Shown: positions 1 to 9,352, counted from the first letter of the stretch. The stretch is DNA of 64,000 nt from Streptococcus mutans (GCF_006739205.1 NZ_AP019720.1:1674001-1738000), one strand, 5' to 3'. Notes: a model not told the origin generated them from the letters alone. Numbers and translations are program-made.

Positions 1-1353
1 CCAACATTTATTACGACTTCTATGGCTGGTATGGGAGCTGATGGACGTCACCGTGTTACTAAGATGGACTACCGTTTCTTAAATACGCTTGATAATATTG
101 GCAATGCTCCAGAACCTAACTTAACCGTTCTTTGGTCAAGTAAATTGCCTTACTCTTTCCGTCATTATTGTATGTCTATGAGCCACAAGCATTCTTCAAT
201 TCAATATGAAGGTGTCACAACTATGGCTAAAGAAGGTTATGGTGAAATGTCATGTATCTCATGCTGTGTATCTCCGCTTGATCCTGAAAACGAAGATCGT
301 CGCCACAATCTACAATACTTTGGTGCTCGCGTTAACGTTCTTAAAGCACTTCTTACAGGTCTTAATGGCGGTTACGACGATGTTCACAAAGACTACAAAG
401 TATTTGATGTCGAACCTATCCGTGATGAAGTCCTTGATTTTGAAACGGTTAAAGCTAATTTTGAAAAAGCACTTGATTGGTTGACTGATACTTACGTGGA
501 CGCAATGAATATCATTCACTATATGACTGATAAATATAACTATGAAGCCGTTCAAATGGCCTTCTTACCAACACGTGTTAAAGCCAATATGGGATTTGGT
601 ATTTGCGGATTCTCTAATACAGTTGATTCATTATCAGCTATTAAATATGCTACTGTAAAACCTATCCGTGATGAAGATGGTTACATTTACGACTATGAAA
701 CTGTTGGTAACTTCCCTCGTTACGGAGAAGATGATGACCGTGTAGACTCAATCGCTGAATGGTTGCTTGAAGCTTTCCATACTCGTCTTGCACGTCATAA
801 ACTGTACAAAGATTCCGAAGCTACTGTATCATTGCTTACAATCACTTCTAATGTTGCTTATTCTAAACAAACTGGTAATTCTCCAGTTCACAAGGGTGTT
901 TACCTCAATGAAGATGGTTCTGTGAACTTGTCTAAAGTAGAATTCTTCTCACCAGGTGCTAACCCATCAAATAAAGCTTCCGGCGGCTGGTTACAAAACT
1001 TGAACTCATTGAAGAAACTTGACTTTGCTCACGCAAATGATGGTATCTCATTGACAACTCAAGTTTCACCAAAAGCTCTTGGTAAGACATTCGATGAACA
1101 AGTTGCTAACTTAGTAACAATTCTTGATGGTTACTTTGAAGGCGGCGGTCAACACGTTAACTTGAACGTTATGGATCTTAAAGATGTTTATGACAAGATC
1201 ATGAATGGTGAAGATGTTATCGTTCGTATCTCAGGTTACTGTGTTAACACTAAATACCTTACTAAAGAACAAAAGACTGAATTGACACAACGTGTTTTCC
1301 ATGAAGTTCTTTCAATGGATGATGCAGCTACAGACTTGGTTAACAACAAATAA
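1..1353 (+). CDS. pfl: Pyruvate formate-lyase, C-terminal part (5' end outside window)
   Basis: The frame is open from base 1, so only the last 450 residues are visible; the family is usually 750-780 residues, so roughly 325 are missing. The enzyme is a cytosolic glycyl-radical enzyme that converts pyruvate and CoA to acetyl-CoA and formate during anaerobic mixed-acid fermentation. The adjacent catalytic cysteines are visible in [10 protein letters not shown] (bases 262-267), and the glycyl-radical loop VRISGYCVN lies near the C-terminus (Gly at bases 1234-1236), both intact. It needs a separate radical-SAM activase that is not in this window. A strong hairpin terminator follows directly, so it ends its transcript. 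Confidence 0.96.
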   Translation, partial: PTFITTSMAGMGADGRHRVTKMDYRFLNTLDNIGNAPEPNLTVLWSSKLPYSFRHYCMSMSHKHSSIQYEGVTTMAKEGYGEMSCISCCVSPLDPENEDRRHNLQYFGARVNVLKALLTGLNGGYDDVHKDYKVFDVEPIRDEVLDFETVKANFEKALDWLTDTYVDAMNIIHYMTDKYNYEAVQMAFLPTRVKANMGFGICGFSNTVDSLSAIKYATVKPIRDEDGYIYDYETVGNFPRYGEDDDRVDSIAEWLLEAFHTRLARHKLYKDSEATVSLLTITSNVAYSKQTGNSPVHKGVYLNEDGSVNLSKVEFFSPGANPSNKASGGWLQNLNSLKKLDFAHANDGISLTTQVSPKALGKTFDEQVANLVTILDGYFEGGGQHVNLNVMDLKDVYDKIMNGEDVIVRISGYCVNTKYLTKEQKTELTQRVFHEVLSMDDAATDLVNNK

Positions 1354-1371
1354 GAGTTAAACAGTTTAGTT

Positions 1372-1404
1372 TAAAAGACCTCACTCATAAAAGTGAGGTC
1401 TTTA
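1372..1404 (+). terminator. Intrinsic terminator after pfl
   Basis: An 11-bp stem (AAGACCTCACT / AGTGAGGTCTT) with a short loop is followed by a T-rich tail, 20 bases after the pfl stop codon. Confidence 0.9.
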
Positions 1405-1480
1405 TTTGCTTTCGGGTACGATCAAAGCAGTGAGAGCTTTTTATATTCTAAAAACTCACAAATTCAGAAAAAAACAGCTC

Positions 1481-1509
1481 TTGTGATTTGAAAAGCTTTT
1501 AGCTACAAT
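1481..1509 (+). promoter_or_regulatory. Sigma-A promoter for the acetyltransferase gene
   Basis: TTGTGA (1481-1486), 17-bp spacer, TACAAT (1504-1509). The start codon at 1516 is only 7 bases downstream of the -10 and no Shine-Dalgarno sequence is visible, so the mRNA may be leaderless or nearly so. Confidence 0.6.
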
Positions 1510-1515
1510 AATATT

Positions 1516-1956
1516 ATGAAAATTAATTATACTCGCGACACACTGTCATCCACCTATCTTGATGCAGTAAAAATTAGAAACATTGTCTTCGTTCAAGGAC
1601 AAGGTGTCCCATTAACTATTGAAGTTGATAAGAACGAAGCACATTGCATTCATTTTGTACTTTATGATGACAAAAATAAGGCTGTTGCAACCTGTCGTCT
1701 TTTACCCACGCAGGATAGAATCACAGCGACCTTACAGCGCATGGCTGTTTTACCGGGCAATCGCGGTAAAAATTATGGAAAACTCATTCTAGATACTGCA
1801 ACAGACTTCGCCAAAAAGCAGGGTTATCAGCAAATGACTTTACATGCTCAATTGAGTGCCAAAGGTTTCTACCAAAGAATGCAGTTTAAATCTTTAGGAC
1901 AAGAATTTGAGGAAGCTGGCATTAAGCATATTACTATGACAAAAGCTTTGTCATAA
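1516..1956 (+). CDS. GNAT-family N-acetyltransferase
   Basis: This 146-residue protein has the size and layout of a single GNAT domain. The acetyl-CoA pyrophosphate loop is visible as AVLPGNRGKNYGKLI (about residues 76-90), followed by the usual helix and a C-terminal beta strand with AKGFYQRMQF. It resembles the ElaA/YjcF type of GNAT enzymes, but the acceptor substrate cannot be read from sequence. The gene is monocistronic: a terminator precedes it and the convergent serine hydrolase gene follows. The first ATG has no clear ribosome-binding site because the promoter is immediately upstream. Confidence 0.85.
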   Translation: MKINYTRDTLSSTYLDAVKIRNIVFVQGQGVPLTIEVDKNEAHCIHFVLYDDKNKAVATCRLLPTQDRITATLQRMAVLPGNRGKNYGKLILDTATDFAKKQGYQQMTLHAQLSAKGFYQRMQFKSLGQEFEEAGIKHITMTKALS

Positions 1957-2017
1957 ATATGTTTATATGATGACTGTATTCGTACAATCATCTTGATTCT
2001 CTAAATATCAGATAGGA

Positions 2018-2050
2018 TTGGGACAAAGGTGTCCTGACCCTTTTATTGTC
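2018..2050. terminator. Hairpin between convergent genes
   Basis: GGGACA-aagg-TGTCC(T) stem at 2020-2034 with a T-rich tail on the plus strand, between the acetyltransferase and the convergent serine hydrolase. It probably ends the acetyltransferase transcript. The sequence looks like a repetitive streptococcal intergenic motif. Confidence 0.45.
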
Positions 2051-2089
2051 TAGGGGGTTCAACTCCCATTTCATCTATAGCTTAGAAAA

Positions 2090-3040
2090 TCAGTCACAAT
2101 TGCTATCTGAAACTTTTTTTAAAGCAGCCTTAATTACTTCAATTAAATCATTGCGATCTAAAATCCACTGGGAACGTTCATCTTTTTCATAGGTACGATT
2201 ACTAAGAAAAATGGCCGCGCTCTGTTTCTTAATGTTAAGTAAAATAAAGGTACCAGTATAGCCTGTATGAAACAGCCAATCACCAGTTAAGTCCCAAGCA
2301 AGACTACGTGTCTTGTCGGCATAAGCAAAATCTTGAGTCAACGGCTTAGCAAAGTCATCGCTTAAATAATGGTTAACAAAGCACTTTAAATCTTCTAAAT
2401 TTGAAAAAAGTCCTGCTGAACCTGTGTGAATGCCCAAAACTTGAGCCTTTGGATCATGAACCCTTCCAATAGGGATTGTTTTGCCAGTTGGTACTGCTCT
2501 TTTAACAGGTCCAAAACTTGTCTTTTCCATCCCAAAAGGCTTCAAAACATGTTCTTTTATGATCTTATCTAAAGACTGATCATAGAATTCTTCCAACAAA
2601 AAACCCAACAAAATAAAATTAAGATCTGTATAATGAAAAGATTTAGTTTTAGTAACTTCAATGTGATTGATTGCTTGTTTGAGAGCTGCAAAGTCCAACT
2701 TATTTCGGTTGGGAATGAAGGGATCAATACCACTTGTATGCGTTAAAAGCTGCCTGATGGTTACTGAGGAGTCATGAAAATTGGGATAATAAGCCTGGAG
2801 AGGCTCATCAAGCTTTAAATGGTTAGCCTGAAGCAAAAAGATAATAACTGTCCCAACACCGACTACCTTAGAAACACTAGCAAGATCATAGACCAGACCT
2901 GCTTTTGTCTTGTGATGAGGAATTGTTTCTCCTAAATAAAATTCCTGCCATTGACCATCATAAAGTGCTAAACTTGCTCCTAAATAAACGTGCTGACTAA
3001 TCTGTTGATTAATCTTATCAATAATTTTTTGATAGGTCAT
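2090..3040 (-). CDS. Serine hydrolase of the beta-lactamase/PBP family
   Basis: This 316-residue protein has the serine beta-lactamase/D-Ala carboxypeptidase fold. The nucleophile motif SVSK is at residues 55-58, a YTD triad that stands in for the class C Tyr-x-Asn is near 137-139, and an HTG box (LFHTGYTGT) is near the C-terminus. No signal peptide is evident, so it is likely cytosolic and more like an esterase or peptidase than a resistance beta-lactamase. It overlaps the upstream CppA-like gene by 4 bases, indicating translational coupling in a two-gene operon. The physiological substrate is unknown. Confidence 0.85.
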   Translation of the reverse strand: MTYQKIIDKINQQISQHVYLGASLALYDGQWQEFYLGETIPHHKTKAGLVYDLASVSKVVGVGTVIIFLLQANHLKLDEPLQAYYPNFHDSSVTIRQLLTHTSGIDPFIPNRNKLDFAALKQAINHIEVTKTKSFHYTDLNFILLGFLLEEFYDQSLDKIIKEHVLKPFGMEKTSFGPVKRAVPTGKTIPIGRVHDPKAQVLGIHTGSAGLFSNLEDLKCFVNHYLSDDFAKPLTQDFAYADKTRSLAWDLTGDWLFHTGYTGTFILLNIKKQSAAIFLSNRTYEKDERSQWILDRNDLIEVIKAALKKVSDSNCD

Positions 3041-3795
3041 TTTACTTTACGAAACCAAATTTCAATCTGGCTTGGATCTGAAAAAACCAAAATCTTTTCC
3101 TTCTTATCTAAGTAGACATCCTGTCCTTTTTCTTCAAGATAATTCTTTAAAGCAACAAGATCATAATTTTCAGCAACTCGAATTTCTAAAATTTCCAGAT
3201 CCCAGACAATATGAGGCTTGATGGTTAGATCCTCTCCATGACTCTCAACAAAATCTAACAAAATTGGAAATTGATTTTGAAAAAGATCTTGATAAAAATT
3301 CTGTGATTTTACCTTATCGGGAACATTTAAACACATACTTTCCACTTTGAAAGCTGACAGCCCTTTAAAATCAGGTAAAGGTTGATAATCCGCTTGCTTA
3401 GTCTCTTGAAGAGTCGTTAAATCATCTTCAGCATGAATAAGAAAGCGATCCTTTTCAGGAGAAATAGCCTCAAAAGCATAGCCATTAGCTCCTTTAAAAA
3501 CCTTATCTGCCTGGGCTCCATTAGCTAGTAAAGCAGCAATTTCTTCAGTCTTACTAGCTTTGATAATTATTTTATTGAGTTTTTTTGTCCCTTTTACTGC
3601 TCTTGTACGAATATCCGGTGACTCTTCAATCAAAAAGAGACTGCCTGCTTGAGCCCAATCCCCAAAAATAACCAAAGAATTCTCTTCCGAAAGCACTTTG
3701 AAACCTAAAGTATTCTGATAGAAATCAATATTTTCTTCACGATTATTAATCCGTAAAACGGGTGAGTAAAACTCCATCTGTTCAAACACTGTCAT
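3037..3795 (-). CDS. cppA: CppA-like protein (glyoxalase/VOC fold)
   Basis: The N-terminal half has the pattern of a vicinal-oxygen-chelate domain (SPVLRINNREENIDFYQNTLGF), and a second domain follows from about residue 130. The order and length (about 250 residues) match streptococcal CppA, historically annotated as a complement C3-degrading proteinase. No signal peptide or protease motif is visible, so the C3 activity should be regarded as unproven here. I place the start at the ATG at 3795 (252 residues), 9 bases behind AGGGAGGA. A TTG three codons upstream abuts that ribosome-binding site and is unlikely to be used. It is coupled to the downstream serine hydrolase gene. Confidence 0.65.
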   Translation of the reverse strand: MTVFEQMEFYSPVLRINNREENIDFYQNTLGFKVLSEENSLVIFGDWAQAGSLFLIEESPDIRTRAVKGTKKLNKIIIKASKTEEIAALLANGAQADKVFKGANGYAFEAISPEKDRFLIHAEDDLTTLQETKQADYQPLPDFKGLSAFKVESMCLNVPDKVKSQNFYQDLFQNQFPILLDFVESHGEDLTIKPHIVWDLEILEIRVAENYDLVALKNYLEEKGQDVYLDKKEKILVFSDPSQIEIWFRKVK

Positions 3796-3922
3796 CTTGT
3801 CCAATCCTCCCTTAGTAGTTCTATTTTAGACAAAATATGAAAATTTGACAAGAAATTGTATGCTTTCTTTAATATTTTTTTAACACAAGATTAAAAATAA
3901 CCGAAAGACGAAAGTAAAAAAC

Positions 3923-3951
3923 AAAAAGCTGAGCAAACAACTCAGCTTTTT
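3923..3951. terminator. Bidirectional terminator between cppA and gla
   Basis: AAAAAGCTGAG / CTCAGCTTTTT stem with an 8-base loop, A-rich on one side and T-rich on the other. It ends the glycerol facilitator transcript on the minus strand. Confidence 0.85.
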
Positions 3952-3965
3952 GTTAATCTAAATGA

Positions 3966-4835
3966 TTACTTCATATATAAATATTTGAACAAGGCAACGC
4001 CTGCTATTCCAGCAAGGATTGGTGCAATGACTGGAACCCAAGAATACCACCACTTTGAGTTACCCTTAGATTTACCAAGTACTGATTCTGGCAAGAAATG
4101 GTGAAGAAGACGCGGACCTAAGTCACGTGCAGGATTAAGGGCAGGTCCAGTAGGACCTCCTAAAGATGCTACCAGTGCCATAACAAGGAAACCTAAACCA
4201 AGGTGAGCTATCGCCAAACCAGAATTAACATTGGCACCCACTGTCAGACCAACTTGAGAGAATTTAAAAGTAGAAGATGTTACATCAGTTCCCATGGTGT
4301 TTAATTGCTGAACAATTTCACCGCCAAAGTAGTTTTTCGTAAGAGCAAGTGCACCAAAGAAAAGCACAAATGAACCAGCAAACTCATTTAAAAAACCATT
4401 GATAAGTGAAGCTTTCTTACTTGCATCCGTACCATCATCCACAGCTGAGATAGTAGAGAATGTTCCCAAAATACCATCAGAACTTTCAGTTTGCCTGTAA
4501 TAAGGAGCATGAGTTGCCACAATAATTAACTGACCAAAGATAGCTCCCAGCATTTGTGCAAGAATGTAAGGAAGTACTTGTTTCCAAGGGAAAAGATCCG
4601 ATATTGCAAGGCCAAGCGTAAAAGCAGGATTAATATGGTTACCAGATACATTACCAAACATCAAAGCAGGCAGCATCACACCAAAACCATAACCTAAGGT
4701 GATAATAACCCAGCCACTTTTGTAACCTTTTGTTCCTTTCAATTCTACATTTGCAACGGCACCATTCCCCAAAATAACGAGTAGAGCAGTACCAATAAAT
4801 TCTGTGATATATTTCACAGTCCACGTAACATCCAT
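3966..4835 (-). CDS. gla: Glycerol/water facilitator (aquaporin family)
   Basis: This polytopic membrane protein of 289 residues carries both aquaporin NPA boxes: HINPAF in the first half and LNPARD in the second. The Asp after the second NPA (NPARD) is typical of glyceroporins, and the long loop between them is as in lactic-acid-bacterial Gla proteins. It would let glycerol, water or similar small solutes cross the membrane. I choose the ATG at 4835, which has GGAGGA 11 bases upstream; the longer open frame to 4856 includes the ribosome-binding site itself. It is transcribed divergently from pepX with overlapping promoters. Confidence 0.9.
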   Translation of the reverse strand: MDVTWTVKYITEFIGTALLVILGNGAVANVELKGTKGYKSGWVIITLGYGFGVMLPALMFGNVSGNHINPAFTLGLAISDLFPWKQVLPYILAQMLGAIFGQLIIVATHAPYYRQTESSDGILGTFSTISAVDDGTDASKKASLINGFLNEFAGSFVLFFGALALTKNYFGGEIVQQLNTMGTDVTSSTFKFSQVGLTVGANVNSGLAIAHLGLGFLVMALVASLGGPTGPALNPARDLGPRLLHHFLPESVLGKSKGNSKWWYSWVPVIAPILAGIAGVALFKYLYMK

Positions 4836-4866
4836 TTGTCTGTTATTCCTCCGCATTTTAATTTTT

Positions 4867-4916
4867 TAGACATGTATCATTTTATCAAGTATAATAGATA
4901 ATGTAAAGACTCTTAG
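4867..4916. promoter_or_regulatory. Overlapping divergent promoters of gla and pepX
   Basis: Plus strand: TAGACA (4867-4872), 17 bp, TATAAT (4890-4895) for pepX. Minus strand: TTTACA, 17 bp, TAAAAT read towards gla from the same 50 bp. The two polymerase sites overlap, so the two promoters should compete. Confidence 0.65.
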
Positions 4917-4949
4917 AAAATTAAAACGTTTACTTTATGAAAGGTCCCT

Positions 4950-7226
4950 ATGAAATATAATCAATACAGTTATATCGGTACTTCAATCTCACAGGCTGAA
5001 AAAGAGCTAAAAGAACTTGGTTTTCAAATCAGCAGTCAAAAAACCAATAAAGCAAACTTAGCGACCTTTGTTAGTCAAGTTTACTTTCACAATCCTGATA
5101 AAGATGATGTCTTCAAAAGTATAATTGCTGATAGTCAGACTGATTTAGCAACTTTTTTGCATTCTGACCGAGAATTAACAGAAGAGATTTTTTATACTAT
5201 AGCCTTGCAACTCTTGGAATTTACGCCTTATATTGACTTTGACGAAGCAAAAACTTTCATTAAACACAGTCATTTTCCTATCATCTTTCAACCAAAGCAC
5301 TTCTTATTGAATTTTTATCAATTGCTGGGGACGCGTACTAAAAATGGAATGACTTTGATTGATAAGTTGGTCAGTCAAGGATTTTTGCCAGCCGATAACC
5401 ATTATCGTTATTTTAATGGCAAGAGTCTAGCAACCTTTGATACGAATGCCCTCATCCGTGAAATTGTTTATGTCGAAGCTCCCCTTGATACCGATAAAGA
5501 TGGACAACTGGATCTCATTAAGGTCAATATTATTCGCCCCCAAACAAAGGCAAAACTACCAGTCGTCATGACGGCCAGTCCCTATCACCAAGGAACAAAT
5601 GATAAAGGAGCCGATAAAAAATTGCATCAAATGGAAGGTGAATTGACTGTTAAAAAAGCTGCTACTATTACCGTCACTGATTCCCATTTTCAGGCTCTGC
5701 AAGTTCCTTCTTCCAATTTGCCAATTAGTCCTGCACAAGAAAGTTTTTCTTACATTGACAGCTATACCCTCAATGATTACTTTCTAGCTCGCGGTTTTGC
5801 TAACATTTATGTATCAGGTGTTGGCACCAAAGATTCCGATGGCTTTATGACGAGCGGTGATTATGCTCAAATCGAATCCTTTAAGACCGTTATTGATTGG
5901 TTAAATGGCAGAACCACTGCCTATACGAGTCATAAGCGTGATAAAAGGGTTATGGCTGACTGGACTAATGGTTTGGTAGCCACAACAGGAAAATCCTATT
6001 TAGGAACCATGTCAACAGGACTAGCAACGACTGGTATTAAAGAACTTAAGGTCATTATTGCGGAATCTGCTATTTCTTCTTGGTATGATTATTATCGTGA
6101 AAATGGTCTGGTGTGCAGTCCCGGTGGCTATCCGGGAGAGGATATAGATGTTCTGACGGAATTGACCTATTCTCGAAATTTAGCAGCTGGCGATTATCTA
6201 AGAAATAATGCGCAATATCAAAAAATGCTAGCAGAACAAGTTAAACAAATTGATCGCACCAGTGGCGATTACAATCAATTTTGGCAGGACCGCAATTATC
6301 TTCCTCATGCCCATAAGATCAAAGCACATGTTGTCTATACTCATGGTCTGCAAGACTGGAATGTCAAGCCAAATCAAGTCTACTACATTTTTAATGCTCT
6401 GCCAGAGGAGATCCAAAAGCATATTTTTCTTCATCAAGGGCAACATGTCTATATGCATAACTGGCAATCCATTGATTTTCGTGAAAGCATGAATGCCCTT
6501 TTAAGTGAAGAACTATTAGGTCTACAGAATCATTTTCAATTACCAACTATTATTTGGCAGGATAATTCACAAGTACAAACTTGGAAAAAACTTAACAATT
6601 TCGGCTCTCATCAGACACGTCAATTTTCTCTTGGACAAGAGAAAAAAATCATTGATAATCACTATCCTTCTTCTGATTTTAAGCGCTACAGTGATGACTA
6701 TCATGCTTTTAAACACGATCTTTTTCTCAAGAAAGCTAACGAAATTGCCATTGACTTACCCATCCAAGAAGATATGCTAGTTAATGGACAGATCAAACTC
6801 AATCTGACACTTAAATCCAGTAGTAATAAAGGACTGCTCTCTGCCCAAGTTCTTGATTATGGTCAAAAAAAGCGTTTCTCTGATTTACCAACAATCCTTG
6901 AACACAATAGCATTGACAACGGACAAAATTTCTCCCGTGAAGCTTTACGAGAACTACCTTTTAAAAAAGCACCTTATCGCATCATCACAAAAGGTGTCCT
7001 TAATTTACAAAATCGCACAGATCTCTTAACGATTGAAGATATCTTCCCCAACAAATGGATGACCATTACTTTTAATCTCCAAGCAAGTCTTTATCAGCTA
7101 CAAAAAGGAGACAGTCTCAGAATCGTCCTCTATACTACAGACTTTGAACAAACCGTTCATGATAACAGCAACTATATTCTGGTAGTTGATTTAGCAAAAT
7201 CAACTATCGAAATTCCCATTGCTTAA
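4950..7226 (+). CDS. pepX: X-prolyl dipeptidyl aminopeptidase
   Basis: This 758-residue serine peptidase removes X-Pro dipeptides from the N-terminus of proline-rich peptides. The catalytic serine sits in GKSYLGTMS (about residues 348-356), with the Asp and His contributed by GLQDWNV and QGQHVYMH further on. The N-terminal helical domain, the alpha/beta hydrolase core and the C-terminal jelly-roll domain follow the PepX order and length. It is probably cytosolic, since there is no signal peptide. The start has an AAAGG-type ribosome-binding site. It is a single gene, with its own promoter and a hairpin after the stop. Confidence 0.95.
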   Translation: MKYNQYSYIGTSISQAEKELKELGFQISSQKTNKANLATFVSQVYFHNPDKDDVFKSIIADSQTDLATFLHSDRELTEEIFYTIALQLLEFTPYIDFDEAKTFIKHSHFPIIFQPKHFLLNFYQLLGTRTKNGMTLIDKLVSQGFLPADNHYRYFNGKSLATFDTNALIREIVYVEAPLDTDKDGQLDLIKVNIIRPQTKAKLPVVMTASPYHQGTNDKGADKKLHQMEGELTVKKAATITVTDSHFQALQVPSSNLPISPAQESFSYIDSYTLNDYFLARGFANIYVSGVGTKDSDGFMTSGDYAQIESFKTVIDWLNGRTTAYTSHKRDKRVMADWTNGLVATTGKSYLGTMSTGLATTGIKELKVIIAESAISSWYDYYRENGLVCSPGGYPGEDIDVLTELTYSRNLAAGDYLRNNAQYQKMLAEQVKQIDRTSGDYNQFWQDRNYLPHAHKIKAHVVYTHGLQDWNVKPNQVYYIFNALPEEIQKHIFLHQGQHVYMHNWQSIDFRESMNALLSEELLGLQNHFQLPTIIWQDNSQVQTWKKLNNFGSHQTRQFSLGQEKKIIDNHYPSSDFKRYSDDYHAFKHDLFLKKANEIAIDLPIQEDMLVNGQIKLNLTLKSSSNKGLLSAQVLDYGQKKRFSDLPTILEHNSIDNGQNFSREALRELPFKKAPYRIITKGVLNLQNRTDLLTIEDIFPNKWMTITFNLQASLYQLQKGDSLRIVLYTTDFEQTVHDNSNYILVVDLAKSTIEIPIA

Positions 7227-7242
7227 GGCCAACGCATATAAA

Positions 7243-7265
7243 AAGAGCAAAAAATTTTTGCTCTT
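7243..7265. terminator. Hairpin after pepX
   Basis: AAGAGCAAAAA / TTTTTGCTCTT stem 17 bases after the pepX stop. There is no long T tail after it, so it is a moderate terminator or mRNA 3' end. Confidence 0.5.
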
Positions 7266-7365
7266 AGAAAGAAAGCTTGATCTTCATCCTAAGATCTGTC
7301 TTAATATAGCATTAAAAAACTCTAACACTATCAATGTAAAACTTCTTCCTCTAGCTAATTAAAAA

Positions 7366-7374
7366 TGATATAAT
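7366..7374 (+). promoter_or_regulatory. Extended -10 promoter of ebfC
   Basis: TGATATAAT (7366-7374) matches an extended -10 (TGn-TATAAT). It is about 110 bases upstream of the ebfC start, leaving a long leader; no good -35 is visible. Confidence 0.5.
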
Positions 7375-7484
7375 AAAAAACAGGCTGACAACTCAGTTCT
7401 TACTTTTCAATAAGACGATTTTAATCCACAAACAAATTTAAACAAGGTCTAAACCCTTGTCACGAAAGGAATCTTAAAAATCTT

Positions 7485-7784
7485 ATGATGAATATGCAAA
7501 ATATGATGAAACAAGCGCAAAAATTGCAAAAGCAAATGGAAAAAAAGCAGTCTGAATTGGCTAGCATGACTTTTGTTGGTAAATCTGCACAAGATCTTGT
7601 TGTCGCAACCTTTACAGGTAATAAGAAATTAGTTTCTATTGACTTTAAAGAAGCTGTTGTTGATCCCGATGATAGGGAAACTCTGCAAGATATGACTGTT
7701 CAGGCTATTAATGATGCACTTGGTCAAATTGAAGATGCTACGCAAAAGACAATGGGGGCATTTGCAGGTAAATTACCATTCTAA
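7485..7784 (+). CDS. ebfC: YbaB/EbfC nucleoid-associated protein
   Basis: This 99-residue protein starts with the family's Met-rich helix ([20 protein letters not shown]) and has the core beta motif [16 protein letters not shown] followed by a C-terminal helix. YbaB/EbfC proteins form tweezer-like dimers that bind DNA with modest specificity. In many bacteria the gene lies beside dnaX or recR, but here it stands alone between terminators. An AAAGGAATCTT ribosome-binding site precedes the ATG. Confidence 0.9.
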
Positions 7785-7796
7785 TCCTTACAACAA

Positions 7797-7840
7797 AAAA
7801 CTGGCAATTCTCCTCAAAGAGAATGAGCCAGTTTTCTTTT
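7797..7840 (+). terminator. Intrinsic terminator after ebfC
   Basis: AAAACTGGC / GCCAGTTTT outer stem, with an inner ATTCTC / GAGAAT hairpin, then TCTTTT. Confidence 0.85.
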
Positions 7841-7841
7841 C

Positions 7842-7855
7842 AAAAACATGCTAAT
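7842..7855 (+). repeat. 14-bp direct repeat, left copy
   Basis: AAAAACATGCTAAT; an identical copy is at 9291-9304. The two bracket the insertion-sequence relic and the HxlR/nitroreductase pair, and each lies just behind a terminator. Confidence 0.7.
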
Positions 7856-7860
7856 TGTCC

Positions 7861-7875
7861 CGTGGTACTAGTTAA
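7861..7875 (+). repeat. 15-bp inverted repeat, left arm
   Basis: CGTGGTACTAGTTAA is matched perfectly by TTAACTAGTACCACG at 8041-8055, making a 195-bp unit. Possibly the ends of a decayed insertion element or MITE. Confidence 0.7.
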
Positions 7876-7887
7876 GAAGAAAAGACC

Positions 7888-8112
7888 CAATTGGACTACA
7901 CAACAATCATCAAAAATCTCTCATCTGCTCTATCAGAACTATTGCCCAGTTCCGATAAAATACCGTTATAACGTCAGATGTCTAAGGTTTCAGACGAATC
8001 TTTATTAGTCTTACTGTTATTACAAACTGAATTTTTGAGATTAACTAGTACCACGAGTAAACTACATTTTTTATATCAGTCAATATTTTACCCTACTACC
8101 GAGTTTGCTTAG
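7888..8112 (+). pseudogene. Relic of an insertion-sequence transposase (IS982-like?)
   Basis: Read from base 7888, the frame gives QLDYTTIIKNLSSALSELLP..., a TAA at 7969-7971, then SKVSDESLLVLLLLQTEF..., ending at 8112. The two parts stay in one frame and resemble the N-terminus of IS982-type transposases. That family assignment is from memory and weak. No start codon, catalytic triad or complete end is present, so it cannot be active. The right arm of the 15-bp inverted repeat lies inside it. An unrelated 61-codon frame at 7823-8008 overlaps and is not considered real. Confidence 0.4.
8041..8055 (-). repeat. 15-bp inverted repeat, right arm
   Basis: Perfect reverse complement of 7861-7875. 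Confidence 0.7.
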
Positions 8113-8135
8113 CGGAGGCCGTTCCTTCACTTTCT

Positions 8136-8456
8136 TTATCTTGATAATCTCGTCCCCCACTGGTACATGGCTATAATGATTGGCTTCATAGACTGTCCCA
8201 ATTCTGTTAGTTCATACTCTACTTTAGGTGGTATAACCGGATAGACCGTTCGCTTGATCAGACCGCTAGCTTCTAATTCTCTGAGCTGCAGGGTTAAGCT
8301 CCTATGAGAAATTCTTGGGTTCATCCTCTGCAGTTCATTAAATCGTTTTTTCCCATCTATCAAGCGGTAGATAAGCAGTCCCTTCCATTTTCCACCAATC
8401 AGACTCAAGGTTTTTGCAACAGGACACATCCGTTCCTTATTGACATCTGTCTGCAT
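8136..8456 (-). CDS. HxlR-family transcriptional regulator
   Basis: This 106-residue winged-helix protein has the HxlR signature: an N-terminal cysteine (ERMCPVAKTLSLIGGKWKG), the recognition region RFNELQRMNPRISHRSLTLQLRELEASGLIKR, and a wing with VEYELTELGQSM. The Cys at about residue 11 is the redox or electrophile sensor in several family members. It is divergent from a nitroreductase gene, a common arrangement in which the regulator controls the neighbouring flavoenzyme. The pair belongs to the segment bracketed by the 14-bp direct repeat. Confidence 0.88.
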   Translation of the reverse strand: MQTDVNKERMCPVAKTLSLIGGKWKGLLIYRLIDGKKRFNELQRMNPRISHRSLTLQLRELEASGLIKRTVYPVIPPKVEYELTELGQSMKPIIIAMYQWGTRLSR

Positions 8457-8496
8457 ATTCTTCCCTTCTTTCAGTATAAAAAATATAGCTAGGTAA

Positions 8497-8557
8497 CTTT
8501 TTATATAGTATATAACAAAAATTTGCGTTCTTCAAGAAATTCTTTCATCGTGCTATA
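8497..8557. promoter_or_regulatory. hxlR/nitroreductase intergenic control region
   Basis: TTCAAG, 17 bp, TATAAT (about 8552) drives the nitroreductase. An AT-rich near-palindrome (TATATAGTATATA, about 8500-8512) overlaps the regulator's own promoter and is a candidate HxlR operator. Confidence 0.45.
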
Positions 8558-8591
8558 ATAAAAGAAAGAAATATTACTTGGAGGAAAATAT

Positions 8592-9257
8592 ATGACTATT
8601 CAAGCAGAAGAACTCTTACAAGCTTTTCATTTCCGCTATGCCTGCAAACATTTCAATCCTAATAAAAAAATCTCTGATAAGGATTTTCAAACTATCTTAG
8701 AGACCGGCCGACTCTCACCTAGTTCTTTCGGTTTTGAGCCTTGGCAGTTTCTAGTCATTCAGGATAAAGAACTGAAGAATGACTTAGCTCCCATAGCTTG
8801 GGGTGCTAAGAACAGCCTAAAGGGTGCCAGTCACTTTGTCATCCTTCTAGCGCGTAAAAAACCAGACACCATTTACAGCTCGAACTATATCTCCCATATC
8901 ATGACGGATATTCAACACTTATCCGATGAACAAGCTACTGGTAAACGCCAATCATTTGAACATTTTCAAAAAAGTGATTTTAAACTTTTAGACAGTGACC
9001 AGACCATTTTTGACTGGGCTTCCAAGCAGACTTATATCGCCTTGGCCAATATGCTGACTGTCGCAGCCTGCTTAGAGATTGACTCCTGCCCAATTGAGGG
9101 ATTTGACCAAGAAAAGGTTGAGACACTTCTAGCGAACAAGGGAATCATCAATCCTCAAGAATTTGGCGTATCTGTCATGGCTGGCTTTGGCTACCGTGAT
9201 GAGGAAGCCACCCCTAAAACTCGGCAAAGTAAAGAAGATGTGGTCCGATACATTTAA
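8592..9257 (+). CDS. FMN-dependent NAD(P)H nitroreductase family protein
   Basis: The 221-residue protein starts with the nitroreductase pattern FHFRYACKHFNPNKKISDKDFQTILETGRLSPSSFG in shortened form: FRYACKHF and RLSPSSFGFEPWQF line the FMN site. Dimeric FMN enzymes of this NfsB-like group reduce nitro compounds, quinones or other electrophiles with NAD(P)H. The start has TTGGAGGAAAATAT upstream, a strong ribosome-binding site. It is probably regulated by the adjacent HxlR protein. A second, unrelated-looking member with its own HxlR regulator lies at 52851-53468. Confidence 0.88.
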   Translation: MTIQAEELLQAFHFRYACKHFNPNKKISDKDFQTILETGRLSPSSFGFEPWQFLVIQDKELKNDLAPIAWGAKNSLKGASHFVILLARKKPDTIYSSNYISHIMTDIQHLSDEQATGKRQSFEHFQKSDFKLLDSDQTIFDWASKQTYIALANMLTVAACLEIDSCPIEGFDQEKVETLLANKGIINPQEFGVSVMAGFGYRDEEATPKTRQSKEDVVRYI

Positions 9258-9281
9258 AAGCAGCGCTCAGCTGCTTTTTTA
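9256..9281 (+). terminator. Intrinsic terminator after the nitroreductase
   Basis: AAAAGCAGC / GCTGCTTTT stem with a TTTT tail, overlapping the stop codon. Confidence 0.85.
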
Positions 9282-9290
9282 CTTCTTTTT

Positions 9291-9304
9291 AAAAACATGC
9301 TAAT
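9291..9304 (+). repeat. 14-bp direct repeat, right copy
   Basis: AAAAACATGCTAAT, identical to 7842-7855. Confidence 0.7.
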
Positions 9305-9352
9305 GGTTATTTCCTTATAACTGCTTAAAAAGCCTCTACATACAGAAGTCCC

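Noticed and set aside
7823..8008. 61-codon plus-strand frame
   Set aside because: It begins inside the ebfC terminator and reads a different frame from the transposase-like relic.
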